Origin: Olleya sp. Hel_I_94
Lineage (GTDB): Bacteria; Bacteroidota; Bacteroidia; Flavobacteriales; Flavobacteriaceae
Direction of reading: 5' to 3'
Assembly: GCF_007827365.1 (NCBI RefSeq)
Contig: NZ_VISI01000002.1
Span: forward strand, 873,001-937,000
DNA: 64,000 nucleotides
The notes beneath the pieces were generated by a model, which saw only the letters and a program-made list of their open reading frames with translations, had not been told where the DNA came from and made no database searches. Of this stretch, positions 12,976-22,040 are shown piece after piece. The position numbers were made by a program, and so were the translations under genes. Numbering within the stretch: the first letter of the stretch is position 1; each line of letters begins with the position of its first letter.

Positions 12976-13847
12976 TATTGTTTAACACCACTAATCATTC
13001 GGTCTTTACCAAAAAAATCTTGTTTTAATTGTACATTTTTAAACCCATTATCGGTCAATAAAGCTATCATTTCTTTACCTAAATATTCATTTATTTCAAA
13101 AAATAATTCGCCATTAGTTTTTAAGTATTGCGCAGCAAATTTTGTAATCGCTTTGTAAAAAATTAACGGATTATCATCAGACACAAACAAGGCTAAATGT
13201 GGCTCGTTATCTAACACGTTAGACGTCATTGCTTGCTTTTCCAATTGTCTCACGTAAGGAGGGTTAGACACAATAGTATCAAATTTTAAATCCTTAAAAA
13301 TATTTTTCCAAGCAGTATCTTCTAAAATACTGGCTTCAATAAAATCCACGTTTACTTTATTTAATAAGGCATTTTGTGTGGCTGTTTTTATCGCTTTCGC
13401 GGAAACATCAAGCCCAAAAATAGTTGCTTCAGCTAAATTTTTGGCCAGGCTAATGGCAATGCAACCACTACCAGTTCCTATATCTAAAACCGAAGCATTA
13501 TGTCCTTGTTCTTTATTGTCATAACTATCTAAAACCAATTGCACTAACTCCTCTGTTTCTGGACGTGGTATTAAAGTGTTTGGGTTAACCTTAAAAGGCA
13601 TTCCAAAAAACTCAGTTTCACCTAATATATATTGTATGGGCTGTTGTTGCTCTAGGCTTTCTAAAGCTTTAAATATCTGAATTTTCTCCTCCGTTGTCAC
13701 ACTTAAATTAGTATTTAAAGCCACATCCAATCTAGAAATATTACAATAATGCTCTGTCAACATAAAAAAAAAGGTAAAGACTTCGTCTGGACCATAAATG
13801 TCATCTAGTTCCTTGTGGAATAATGCTTTTAAATCTTTAATTAACAT
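12975..13847 (-). CDS. prmC: Peptide chain release factor N5-glutamine methyltransferase
   Basis: PrmC methylates the Gln of the GGQ motif in release factors RF1 and RF2. The 290-residue protein shows the SAM-binding motif VLDIGTGSGCIAISLA (about 118-133) and the NPPY catalytic motif in SNPPYVR (about 190). PRPETEEL precedes the SAM domain as usual. It lies 9 bp from the acetyltransferase gene and overlaps the next gene by one base. Confidence 0.96.
13391..13404 (+). repeat. 14-bp motif TCGCTTTCGCGGAA, copy 2 (in prmC)
   Basis: This exact copy lies inside prmC, read there as Ser-Ala-Lys-Ala through TCC-GCG-AAA-GCG. These codons are much more GC-rich than the neighbours. Confidence 0.75.
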
Positions 13848-13856
13848 AGGCTGATA

Positions 13857-14348
13857 TTATAGTTGTTTTTCCATCCAAATACCACAATTAAAATGTCCTG
13901 TACTACCTAATGGACCATTTAAATGCTTAAAACCGTTAGATTCGTAAATATGTATGGCTTCTTTTAAAATAGGAATAGTTTCTAAATATGCCTTTTTAAA
14001 CCCTTGATTTTTACCTTTTTCCAGACATTTTAGAAATAGTTTTTTACCAAAACCTTTTCCGCGTAAGCGATTAGAAAAATACATTTTCTGAATTTCAAAT
14101 ACCTCCTCTTCCATTCCATGCAAAGGTTTTAAACCACCTCCTCCTTCAACTTTTCCATCAACGACTACTACGTAATACGTCGATTTTGGCTCTGCATAGG
14201 CTTCAAACATTTTTGGTGTCTCAGGATCAGCATATGCTGTCCCAACTAAAGGCAAATTATATTCTATAAAAACCTCGCGAATGACAGCCTCTATTTGAGG
14301 ATTATCATGTGGCTGGATTTCTCTTATTTCAATAATAGTATTACTCAC
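13857..14348 (-). CDS. GNAT-family N-acetyltransferase
   Basis: The 163-residue protein has the acetyl-CoA-binding signature LRGKGFGKKLFLKCLEKG (about 98-115) and a C-terminal YESNGFKHL, both typical of GNAT enzymes. The substrate cannot be told from sequence. It is the first gene of the minus-strand run ending in ligA, and the start is 65 bp from the divergent LEA-like lipoprotein gene. Confidence 0.88.
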   Translation of the reverse strand: MSNTIIEIREIQPHDNPQIEAVIREVFIEYNLPLVGTAYADPETPKMFEAYAEPKSTYYVVVVDGKVEGGGGLKPLHGMEEEVFEIQKMYFSNRLRGKGFGKKLFLKCLEKGKNQGFKKAYLETIPILKEAIHIYESNGFKHLNGPLGSTGHFNCGIWMEKQL

Positions 14349-14413
14349 TTTTATATAGTATTTTTGTGCCTTATTTTAGAGGATGAAGATACATTAAATC
14401 CAAAAAAAGACCC

Positions 14414-14869
14414 ATGAAGAAAGCACTTATTTTATTAACAATATTAACCTGTTTTTTTAACTGTAAAGTGACTGAAAAACCAGAATTTATTAGAGTTGAA
14501 AACATAAAAGTATTGGAGTCTTCTTCAAAATTTATCACCATCACAGCAGATGCTCTTTTTTTAAATCCTAATAGTATTGGTGGTAAAATTAAAACTGATG
14601 GCATCAAAGTATTGGTAAACAACAATCATATTGGTGCTGTTTCAAGCGTTAGTTTTGACGTACCTTCACGACAAGAATTTACAATACCACTTCAAGCTAA
14701 AATACCAACAGACAGCTTACTAAGTAATAAAAACTTAAGCAGTTTATTAGGTAGTTTTTTTAGCAAAAAAATAAAAATTCAATATCTTGGAGATATTAAA
14801 TACAAAATTTTAGGTTTTTCTCATTCTTACCAAGTCGATCGTACAGAGGACATTAAAATAAAGTTATAA
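14414..14869 (+). CDS. LEA type 2-like lipoprotein
   Basis: The 151-residue protein has a lipoprotein-type leader ending FFNC (Cys17). Its single domain (VENIKVLESSSKFITITADALFLNPN and SVSFDVPSRQEFTIPLQ) resembles the LEA14/WHy (water stress and hypersensitive response) beta-sandwich. It is probably anchored in a membrane facing the periplasm. The stop lies 2 bp before the TTG start of ribD. Confidence 0.72.
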   Translation: MKKALILLTILTCFFNCKVTEKPEFIRVENIKVLESSSKFITITADALFLNPNSIGGKIKTDGIKVLVNNNHIGAVSSVSFDVPSRQEFTIPLQAKIPTDSLLSNKNLSSLLGSFFSKKIKIQYLGDIKYKILGFSHSYQVDRTEDIKIKL

Positions 14870-14871
14870 TT

Positions 14872-15966
14872 TTGAATGATCAATTTTACATAAAACGCGC
14901 GTTGCAAATAGCCAAAAGTGGATTGGGACAAACACGTCCAAATCCAATGGTTGGTTGCGTTATTGTTTTAAACAATCGTATAATTGGCGAAGGATACACT
15001 AGTAAATATGGTGGCAATCATGCAGAAGTAAATGCTATAAATAGTGTAAAAAACCAGTCCCTTTTAAAAGATGCTACTATTTACGTAACACTAGAACCAT
15101 GTAGTCATTATGGTAAAACACCACCTTGTAGCGACTTAATTATCCACCATCAAATACCAAATATAGTTATTGGATGTATTGATGATAATCCTGACGTTGC
15201 TGGTAAGGGTATCAAAAAATTATTAGAAGCTGGTCGAAATGTAAAAGTTGGCGTTTTGGAAGCCGAATGCAAAGCACACCACAAACGCTTTTTTACTTTT
15301 CATAATAAAAAACGACCTTATATTATATTAAAATGGGCAGAATCTAACGATGGATTTATCGCACCAAAATCTAAAAATGAACAAAAACCTGTTTGGATTA
15401 CCAACACTTATTCTAGACAATTAGTCCATAAATGGAGAGCTGAAGAGCAAGCTATATTAGTAGGTACTAATACCGTCATACAAGACAATCCAACGCTAGA
15501 TGTTAGGGATTGGACTGGCAATAATCCATTACGTGTCGTACTAGATAAAAATAAAACCTTAAAAGCAGACCGCCATGTTTTTAACTCTAAAGCGGAAAGC
15601 TTATTAATTTACAATAAAGACAACACAACTCAAGAGGCTTTACAAAACACAACCTGGTCTATCCATCCACCAAACAATACAATGGTTGGAGATTTAAATT
15701 CAGGAGTAGATTTTAGTCAAAAAGAATCTCAAGCACAACAAATTTGTGATACTTTATTTAAACACAACATAAACTCTGTAATTATTGAAGGTGGCTCTAA
15801 AACATTACAACTATTTATAGATGCTGGACTTTGGGACGAAGCTAGAGTTTTTAAGGGTAAAACAATTTTTACCGAAGGTGTAAAAGCACCTAGGTTGCAA
15901 GGAGAATTAATTAATCAGTCATCCATTTTAGACGACTTACTATATATTTACAAAAACACTAATTAA
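14872..15966 (+). CDS. ribD: Bifunctional riboflavin biosynthesis deaminase/reductase
   Basis: RibD performs the deaminase and side-chain reductase steps of riboflavin synthesis. Zinc ligands are in HAEV (His50, Glu52) and PCSHYGKTPPC (Cys77, Cys86). The reductase domain covers about 150-364. The start is TTG at 14872; an ATG four bases downstream is out of frame. It follows the LEA-like gene by 2 bp, which suggests coupling. No FMN riboswitch was seen upstream. Flavin supply is relevant to the FAD photolyases later in the window, but there is no direct linkage. Confidence 0.95.
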   Translation: MNDQFYIKRALQIAKSGLGQTRPNPMVGCVIVLNNRIIGEGYTSKYGGNHAEVNAINSVKNQSLLKDATIYVTLEPCSHYGKTPPCSDLIIHHQIPNIVIGCIDDNPDVAGKGIKKLLEAGRNVKVGVLEAECKAHHKRFFTFHNKKRPYIILKWAESNDGFIAPKSKNEQKPVWITNTYSRQLVHKWRAEEQAILVGTNTVIQDNPTLDVRDWTGNNPLRVVLDKNKTLKADRHVFNSKAESLLIYNKDNTTQEALQNTTWSIHPPNNTMVGDLNSGVDFSQKESQAQQICDTLFKHNINSVIIEGGSKTLQLFIDAGLWDEARVFKGKTIFTEGVKAPRLQGELINQSSILDDLLYIYKNTN

Positions 15967-15996
15967 GTTTTGCTTTAGCAAAATGATACTAACCCT

Positions 15997-16608
15997 ATGA
16001 TTAAAACCCTAATATTTGATTTTGGAGATGTCTTTATTAATTTAGATAAAGAAGGTGCAATGACCAACGCTTTAGAGCTGTTTGACGTTGATGAGTTATC
16101 CGAAGAAATCGTCGCTTTTAATAGTTTTTACGAACAAGGTCTGATAGACACTAACGAGTTTATAGATTTTTACATGGGTAATTTTCCAAAATTATCCAAA
16201 CAACAAATCGTTGAAGCTTGGAACTACATTATTTGTGATTTTCCCGTCAAACGATTAGAGTTTATACAACAATTAGCAAAAGACAAAAAGTACAATCTAA
16301 TATTACTAAGTAATACTAATGAGTTACATATTGATTGTATTAAAAATCAGGTATCGTTTTATGACGAATTTAAAAATGCGTTTGATAAATTTTACCTTTC
16401 ACACGAAATACAATTGCGTAAACCAAACAAAGATATTTTTCAGTTTGTACTAAATGAAAACAACCTAAAACCAGAGGAATGCCTGTTTATAGATGATACT
16501 TCTGAAAACACAGAAACTGCTAGTAATTTAGGTATTAACGTATGGAATAACAATCCAAAAACAGAAGATATTATAGATTTATTTACCATTAAAAAAGACT
16601 TGTTTTAA
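15997..16608 (+). CDS. HAD-superfamily hydrolase (YihX-like)
   Basis: The 203-residue protein has HAD motif I in LIFDFGDVF (Asp8), a motif III Lys in LRKPNKDIF, and motif IV LFIDDTSEN. The fold is that of YihX-type sugar-phosphate phosphatases, with a helical cap between motifs. The substrate is unknown. The last base of its stop is the first base of the next gene's ATG, so the two are translationally coupled. Confidence 0.88.
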   Translation: MIKTLIFDFGDVFINLDKEGAMTNALELFDVDELSEEIVAFNSFYEQGLIDTNEFIDFYMGNFPKLSKQQIVEAWNYIICDFPVKRLEFIQQLAKDKKYNLILLSNTNELHIDCIKNQVSFYDEFKNAFDKFYLSHEIQLRKPNKDIFQFVLNENNLKPEECLFIDDTSENTETASNLGINVWNNNPKTEDIIDLFTIKKDLF

Positions 16609-17471
16609 TGTATTTACTACTTAGTATTTGTGCGTCTACATTAATTTTTGTCATCTTTAAAGTTGTTGGAAAACGCAATATAAATACACTACAAACTATA
16701 GTTTTTAATTATTTTACTGCTTTTACCTATGGTATTTTAAGCTACGATTCTCCAATAATAGTTAGTGACATTGTAAAATCCAAATGGTTTTTAGGCGCAA
16801 TAGGTTTAGGATTTTTATTTATAGCCATTTTTAATGTAATGGCGTTAACAGCTCAACGTAATGGATTATCTGTAGCTTCTGTTGCTAGTAAAATGAGCGT
16901 TGTTATTCCTATTATATTTGGTTTGTTTTTTTATAACGAAAGTTTGGGTTGGCAAAAAGCATTAGGTATTATATTGGCTTTAATAGCAGTTTACTTAGCA
17001 TCCTATAAAACAAAAACTGATCAACGTTTTTCAATAAAAACACTATGGTTGCCTATTGTCCTATTTTTAGGATCAGGTACTATTGATACGTCTATTAAAT
17101 ATATCGAAACGACTTATTTAGCAGACAATGGAATCCCCATTTTTTCAGCTAGCATATTTTTTATAGCTGGAGTGATTGGGATTGGCTTGCTTTCCGCGAA
17201 AGCGATACAAAAACAATTTACTTTTGACCCTAAAAGCATCGTGTCTGGTATTATTTTGGGTGTGGTTAATTACTATTCAATTTACATGTTATTAAAGGCT
17301 TTAAATGCCGAAAATTTTGAAAGCTCGACCATTTTTACGGTTAATAACGTAGCCATAGTCATGCTAACCACCTTAATAGGCTTGTTGATGTTTAAAGAGC
17401 GTTTATTAACTAAAAACTGGATTGGTATTGGAATTGCCATACTGTCTATAATATTAGTGACACTATCATAA
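16608..17471 (+). CDS. DMT/EamA-family transporter
   Basis: The 287-residue protein has ten hydrophobic segments in two repeats, with the EamA-type ends FKVVGKRNINTLQT and LIGLLMFKERLLTKNWIGIGI. It is an inner-membrane permease, probably a metabolite exporter; the substrate is not predictable. It overlaps the HAD gene by one base and lies 3 bp before the YigZ gene. Confidence 0.85.
   Translation: MYLLLSICASTLIFVIFKVVGKRNINTLQTIVFNYFTAFTYGILSYDSPIIVSDIVKSKWFLGAIGLGFLFIAIFNVMALTAQRNGLSVASVASKMSVVIPIIFGLFFYNESLGWQKALGIILALIAVYLASYKTKTDQRFSIKTLWLPIVLFLGSGTIDTSIKYIETTYLADNGIPIFSASIFFIAGVIGIGLLSAKAIQKQFTFDPKSIVSGIILGVVNYYSIYMLLKALNAENFESSTIFTVNNVAIVMLTTLIGLLMFKERLLTKNWIGIGIAILSIILVTLS
17192..17205 (-). 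repeat. 14-bp motif TCGCTTTCGCGGAA, copy 3 (in the DMT gene)
   Basis: This is an exact copy on the minus strand. The host gene reads it as Ser-Ala-Lys-Ala with the same rare codons as in prmC. Confidence 0.75.
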
Positions 17472-17474
17472 TTT

Positions 17475-18086
17475 ATGGAAAAAGACACTTATAAAACAAT
17501 TACTAAACCATCTGAAGAAGTCTTATTTAAAGATAAAAACTCTAAGTTTTTTGGGTATGCATTTCCTGTAAAAACAGAAGAAGATGTTAAGCAACATATT
17601 GAAGACTTAAAAAAACAACACCATCAAGCAAGACACTGGTGTTACGCCTATCAACTAGGTACAGAAACCATTGCCTACAGAGCAAATGATGATGGCGAAC
17701 CAAATAATAGTGCTGGCATGCCTATTTATGGGCAAATACAGTCTTTTGATGTCACTAATATACTGATTGTTGTTGTTAGATATTTTGGAGGTGTTAAACT
17801 TGGTGTTGGAGGCTTAATTAATGCCTACAAAACTGGAGCTCAAATGGCTTTGGAAGCTTCAAAAATTGTAACACGAACCATAAATATTAAATACCTTATT
17901 AGTTTTGACTACAAAAACATGAATAAGGTCATGCGTGTTATTAAAGAGAAAAACTTAAAAGTTATCAACCAAAAATTAGAACTGGACTGCCAAATCACGA
18001 TCTCTGTTAGAAAAAAAGAGGCGCAAACTATTTTTGAAATTTTTGATACAATTTACGAGGTTAAAATCAAAAATTTAGCTATTTAA
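17475..18086 (+). CDS. YigZ/IMPACT family protein
   Basis: The 203-residue protein carries the UPF0029 (IMPACT) domain: HQARHWCYAYQLG, RANDDGEPNNSAGMPI and VVVRYFGGVKLGVGGLI. The C-terminal domain is of the EF-G-like DUF1949 type. The bacterial family has no settled biochemical role; translation-related functions are proposed from the eukaryotic relative. It overlaps the convergent thioesterase gene by 12 bp. Confidence 0.92.
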   Translation: MEKDTYKTITKPSEEVLFKDKNSKFFGYAFPVKTEEDVKQHIEDLKKQHHQARHWCYAYQLGTETIAYRANDDGEPNNSAGMPIYGQIQSFDVTNILIVVVRYFGGVKLGVGGLINAYKTGAQMALEASKIVTRTINIKYLISFDYKNMNKVMRVIKEKNLKVINQKLELDCQITISVRKKEAQTIFEIFDTIYEVKIKNLAI

Positions 18087-18479
18087 AGCTTCTAAAAAAT
18101 ATTTAGGAGGTCTAGTAGGTTTTCTAGTTTTCATGTCTAAAAAAGCTAAAACTACTGTTGCTGTACATAAAATTTGTTGCAAATCATTCAGTATAATATA
18201 TTCAAACTCAACCAGAGCAGTTGGCGCTTTTTTTAACGTAGTTTTTACTGTAATTACGTCGTCATAATATGCTGATTTTTTGAAATTTATAGACAACGAT
18301 ACAACTGGTAAACCAAGTCCTTCGTCCTCCATTTTTTTGTAAGAAATTCCTAGTTTACGCAACCACTCAATTCTAGCCATTTCTAGATATATTGCGTAAT
18401 TACCATGGTGTACAATTCCCATTTGATCTGTTTCTGCATATCGTACTCTTATTTCAATTTCATCTTGCATTATGTCCAT
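18075..18479 (-). CDS. Acyl-CoA thioesterase, YbgC/FadM type
   Basis: This hotdog-fold thioesterase has the signature VRYAETDQMGIVHHGNYAIY, with the catalytic Asp. I place the start at the ATG at 18479 (MDIMQDEIEIRV); the next in-frame ATG at 18470 is also possible. The frame is open to 18527, but the added residues (LTNHSKLQKKIKT) do not match the family and crowd the dnaA promoter. It probably hydrolyses short or phenylacyl-CoA esters. Confidence 0.88.
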   Translation of the reverse strand: MDIMQDEIEIRVRYAETDQMGIVHHGNYAIYLEMARIEWLRKLGISYKKMEDEGLGLPVVSLSINFKKSAYYDDVITVKTTLKKAPTALVEFEYIILNDLQQILCTATVVLAFLDMKTRKPTRPPKYFLEALNS

Positions 18480-18664
18480 AGTCTTGATTTTTTTTTGTAG
18501 TTTCGAATGGTTGGTTAACATGCACAAAAAAAACTATAAATTCAATAGTAAATGATTTTTTTTTTACGTTTTTTGTTCACATATTTGCCAAGCTAACAAT
18601 CAGAGTTGTCTTATTGCTATTATAGGGACAAATTAACTAATAAAAAATACTTTTTAAAATTAAC

Positions 18665-20092
18665 ATGAGTGTAACTGCGCAAACGGTCTGGAATAACTGT
18701 CTTCTATTTATAAAGGATAATATCCAACCACAAGCATACAAAACTTGGTTTGAACCAATCGTCGCGGTTAAACTAACAGACAATGCATTAAGTATTCAAG
18801 TCCCTAGTAAATTTTTTTACGAATGGTTAGAAGAGCATTACGTTAAATTATTAAAAGTCTCTTTAACTAAAGAGTTAGGTGAAACTGCCAAACTAGTTTA
18901 CATTATAAAAATGGAAAACACGTATGGTAATAAACAACCCTTTACAGAAAAAATTCCGAGTTCAAATAGAAGTGCTGTCAAGTCGCAAAACGTTGACGTA
19001 CCTTTAAATAATAAAAATCCGGAATTAAGAAATCCATTTATAATTCCTGGAATTAGAAATGTAAAAATTGAATCTCAACTTAATCCAAACTATAATTTTG
19101 ATAACTTTTTAGAAGGTGATTCAAACCGTTTAGCGCGTAGTGCAGGTTTAGCAGTCTCTGCAAAACCAGGAGGAACATCTTTTAATCCATTATTAATTTT
19201 TGGTGGTGTTGGTTTAGGAAAAACACATTTGGCTCACGCTATTGGTGTTGATATAAAAGATAAATACCCAGAAAAGACTGTTTTATATATTTCTGCTGAA
19301 AAATTTACGCAACAATATATTGACTCGGTTAAAAAGAACAACCGTAATGACTTTATACACTTTTATCAATTAATAGATGTATTGGTTATTGATGATGTAC
19401 AGTTTTTATCTGGTAAGTCTGGTACACAAGATGTCTTTTTCCACATTTTTAATCATTTGCATCAAAACGGAAAACAAGTTATTTTAACAAGTGACAAGGC
19501 TCCTGTAGATATGCAAGATATTGAGCAACGTTTATTATCAAGATTTAAATGGGGATTATCTGCCGAGTTACAAACTCCAGATTTTGAAACACGTGTATCC
19601 ATATTAAAAAACAAATTATATAGAGATGGTGTAGAAATGCCTGAAGATATAATTGAATATGTTGCTAAAAACATAAAATCTAATATTAGAGAGCTTGAAG
19701 GTGCCATTATTTCATTAATAGCTCAATCTTCTTTTAACAAAAAAGAAATTAATATAGAGTTAGCTAGACAGGTTGTCGAGAAGTTTGTTAAAAACACAAA
19801 ACGTGAAGTTTCAATAGATTATATACAAAAAATAGTATCAGATTATTTCCAAATGGATGTGGATACTTTACAATCTAAAACTAGAAAACGTCACATTGTA
19901 CAAGCTAGACAGTTAGCCATGTTTTTTGCTAAAAAGTTCACTAAAGCCTCTTTAGCTAGTATTGGTTCTCAGATAGGAAAACGTGATCACGCTACAGTAT
20001 TACATGCTTGTAAAACGGTTGATAATTTATCAACTACAGACAAGCAGTTTAGAAAATACGTGGAAGATTTAACGAAAAAACTTTCGGTTTAA
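18665..20092 (+). CDS. dnaA: Chromosomal replication initiator DnaA
   Basis: The 475-residue protein has domain I at the N-terminus (WNNCLLFIKDNI), Walker A GGVGLGKTHLA near 179, Walker B VLVIDDVQFLSG near 240, and the C-terminal DnaA-box-binding helix-turn-helix KRDHATVLHACKTVDNL (about 438-455). It initiates replication at oriC. The upstream gap has a near-consensus -7 box (CATATTTG near 18586). I saw no DnaA-box cluster around it, so the origin is not assigned here. Confidence 0.98.
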   Translation: MSVTAQTVWNNCLLFIKDNIQPQAYKTWFEPIVAVKLTDNALSIQVPSKFFYEWLEEHYVKLLKVSLTKELGETAKLVYIIKMENTYGNKQPFTEKIPSSNRSAVKSQNVDVPLNNKNPELRNPFIIPGIRNVKIESQLNPNYNFDNFLEGDSNRLARSAGLAVSAKPGGTSFNPLLIFGGVGLGKTHLAHAIGVDIKDKYPEKTVLYISAEKFTQQYIDSVKKNNRNDFIHFYQLIDVLVIDDVQFLSGKSGTQDVFFHIFNHLHQNGKQVILTSDKAPVDMQDIEQRLLSRFKWGLSAELQTPDFETRVSILKNKLYRDGVEMPEDIIEYVAKNIKSNIRELEGAIISLIAQSSFNKKEINIELARQVVEKFVKNTKREVSIDYIQKIVSDYFQMDVDTLQSKTRKRHIVQARQLAMFFAKKFTKASLASIGSQIGKRDHATVLHACKTVDNLSTTDKQFRKYVEDLTKKLSV

Positions 20093-20103
20093 TTTTATTT
20101 TAA

Positions 20104-20565
20104 ATGACTAAAATTTTAATGGTATGCCTAGGAAACATTTGTCGTTCTCCTTTGGCTGAAGGCATCCTACAATCTAAATTAGATAACCATTTATATTTTG
20201 TAGATTCTGCAGGAACAAGCAGTTACCATATAGGTAACAAACCAGACCCTAGATCCATTGCTATTGCAAAACAAAAAGGGATCGATATTACCCAACAACA
20301 AGCTAGACAATTTGTAAAACAAGATTTTTTAGACTTTGATATTATTTATGCTATGGACAATTCTAACTATAATAATATTATAGCTTTAGCAGAAAATGAT
20401 ATTCAAAAATCAAAAGTAAATCTAATATTAAACGAAAGTCAACCAAATCTAAATTTAGACGTACCAGATCCATATTATGGTGGTGACAAAGGGTTTGAAA
20501 CTGTATTTAATATGCTTGATGATGCATGTAATGAGATTAAAATTAGATTAAGTAAACTAACATAA
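20104..20565 (+). CDS. Low-molecular-weight protein tyrosine phosphatase
   Basis: The 153-residue enzyme has the P-loop CLGNICRS starting at Cys8, with Arg14 and Ser15, and the general-acid motif DVPDPYYGG near 120. It would dephosphorylate phosphotyrosine proteins. Arsenate reductases share this fold, but the DP-containing loop favours the phosphatase. It lies 11 bp after dnaA and 20 bp before the methylase gene. Confidence 0.93.
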   Translation: MTKILMVCLGNICRSPLAEGILQSKLDNHLYFVDSAGTSSYHIGNKPDPRSIAIAKQKGIDITQQQARQFVKQDFLDFDIIYAMDNSNYNNIIALAENDIQKSKVNLILNESQPNLNLDVPDPYYGGDKGFETVFNMLDDACNEIKIRLSKLT

Positions 20566-20585
20566 GTTTTATATATTTATAAACT

Positions 20586-21299
20586 ATGACTAAAGGCAAA
20601 TTATATTTAATTCCGTGTACACTTGGCGAGTCCAATCCATTTCATGTTTTACCTGCTCAGGTAAAAACGATTATTGATAGTTTGGATACTTTTGTTGTTG
20701 AAAACTCCAAAGCAGCTAGAAAATTTATAAAATCTATAGCTCCTGAAAAACCACAATCTAGCTTAACCCTATTTGAATTAAATAAATTTACCGAAGCTGC
20801 AGATTTACCTAATTTTATACAGCCTTGTTTAGAAGGTAAAACTATTGGTTTAATATCTGATGCTGGTTGTCCTGGAATTGCAGATCCTGGAGCTGACATT
20901 GTTAGTTTAGCTCATAAAAATGACATCCAAGTTGTTCCATTAGTTGGACCATCCTCTATCCTACTTGCTATGATGGCTTCTGGTATGAATGGTCAAAGTT
21001 TTGCTTTTAATGGTTATTTACCTATAGATAAAGGAGAGCGTAAAGCAGAATTAAAACGCTTAGAACGTTTAAGTTTTGAACATAACCAGACACAGTCTTT
21101 TATTGAAACACCTTACCGAAACAATAAATTATTAGAAGATTTATGTAACACATTAAGCGAAAACACAGAAATTTGCGTGGCGTGTGATATAACATTACCT
21201 ACTGAGTTTATTAAAACAAAAACAGTAAATCAATGGAAAAAAAATAGTGTTGACCTACATAAAAGACCAACACTATTTATAATACACAAAAGCTTTTAA
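20586..21299 (+). CDS. RsmI-like SAM-dependent methyltransferase
   Basis: The 237-residue protein has the tetrapyrrole-methylase fold of RsmI, with SDAGCPGIADPGADIV near 95 and VPLVGPSSILLAMMASG. RsmI methylates the ribose of C1402 in 16S rRNA. This protein lacks the longer C-terminal domain of E. coli RsmI and belongs to a shorter Bacteroidota branch, so the exact target is not certain. It overlaps the convergent gene by 4 bp. Confidence 0.87.
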   Translation: MTKGKLYLIPCTLGESNPFHVLPAQVKTIIDSLDTFVVENSKAARKFIKSIAPEKPQSSLTLFELNKFTEAADLPNFIQPCLEGKTIGLISDAGCPGIADPGADIVSLAHKNDIQVVPLVGPSSILLAMMASGMNGQSFAFNGYLPIDKGERKAELKRLERLSFEHNQTQSFIETPYRNNKLLEDLCNTLSENTEICVACDITLPTEFIKTKTVNQWKKNSVDLHKRPTLFIIHKSF

Positions 21300-21934
21300 G
21301 CGCTTTCATATTTTACTCTAACCTTTTTAACAGGTTTAATTAACGAGGTATCATAACCCGAAAACTTTTTCATGTAATACTTAATAGTTGCACCATTTGC
21401 ATCTGCAAAACCGGTTTCGCCATAACTTCTAAGAAATTTTTTAACACTACCTGGACCAGCTAAATGTGCAGCTGCAAGTATACCAGACTCGGTTACCTTC
21501 ACACCTTTAATAAGTTTTCCTTTAAAACGTTTAATATCCTTACGCAAAACCCATTTATTACGCTGCGTATTTGCTATAAATGCTTTTTCTTGTAATTCTG
21601 GATTGTTTAAAAAGAATTGTGGATGATGGATACCTAATACTTTTAAGGTACTTTTCCCAAATTGATATTTACCTAAGTAACCAAATTGGTTAACTCTAAA
21701 ATAATCATTTTGAGACTCCTTAAAACCTAAAGCTTCTTTAAAACCCGTAAATGATTTTCCTAGATGTGGCGAAAAAATTTTTTGTTGATTTATTGCTAAA
21801 TCCTGACTCTCTAAATCATTAATATCGTATCGCTCAATTAGTTTTGCATTACCTTCTGTTTGGTCAAAGACAACTAATACTAATATTGATATTGTAAGTA
21901 CTATTGATATAAACTTTCCAATATTTTTTTTCAT
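21296..21934 (-). CDS. Exported lytic-transglycosylase-like protein
   Basis: The 212-residue protein has an N-terminal membrane or signal segment (FISIVLTISILVLVVF). Its lysozyme-like core contains FKESQNDYFRVNQFGYLGKYQFG, which resembles the ESGG...GxxGxYQF region of SLT-type transglycosylases, with Glu as the likely acid catalyst. A second conserved stretch is GILAAAHLAGPGSVKKFL. It would act on peptidoglycan in the periplasm. A -7 box is upstream at 21991-21998. Confidence 0.72.
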   Translation of the reverse strand: MKKNIGKFISIVLTISILVLVVFDQTEGNAKLIERYDINDLESQDLAINQQKIFSPHLGKSFTGFKEALGFKESQNDYFRVNQFGYLGKYQFGKSTLKVLGIHHPQFFLNNPELQEKAFIANTQRNKWVLRKDIKRFKGKLIKGVKVTESGILAAAHLAGPGSVKKFLRSYGETGFADANGATIKYYMKKFSGYDTSLIKPVKKVRVKYESA

Positions 21935-21990
21935 TTGTATTGATTTAAAAGTCTATAAATTAATAAGGGATAGACTTAAATTTCAGCGTG

Positions 21991-21998
21991 CAAATATA
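21991..21998 (-). promoter_or_regulatory. -7 box for the transglycosylase-like gene
   Basis: The minus strand reads TATATTTG, perfect TAnnTTTG, 57 bp upstream of the start. The leader contains an inverted repeat (AGTCTAT... and ATAGACT, about 21950-21976). Confidence 0.5.
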
Positions 21999-22040
21999 CG
22001 AAAAAAAATTAAATACTGATAATCAATATGTTAACTTATG

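Noticed and set aside
18075..20092. A replication origin around dnaA.
   Set aside because: No cluster of DnaA boxes or AT-rich unwinding element was recognised; dnaA in Bacteroidota is not always at oriC.
20104..20565. An arsenate reductase instead of a tyrosine phosphatase.
   Set aside because: The P-loop and the DPYYGG acid loop fit the phosphatase, and it is beside dnaA, not near the ArsR operon.
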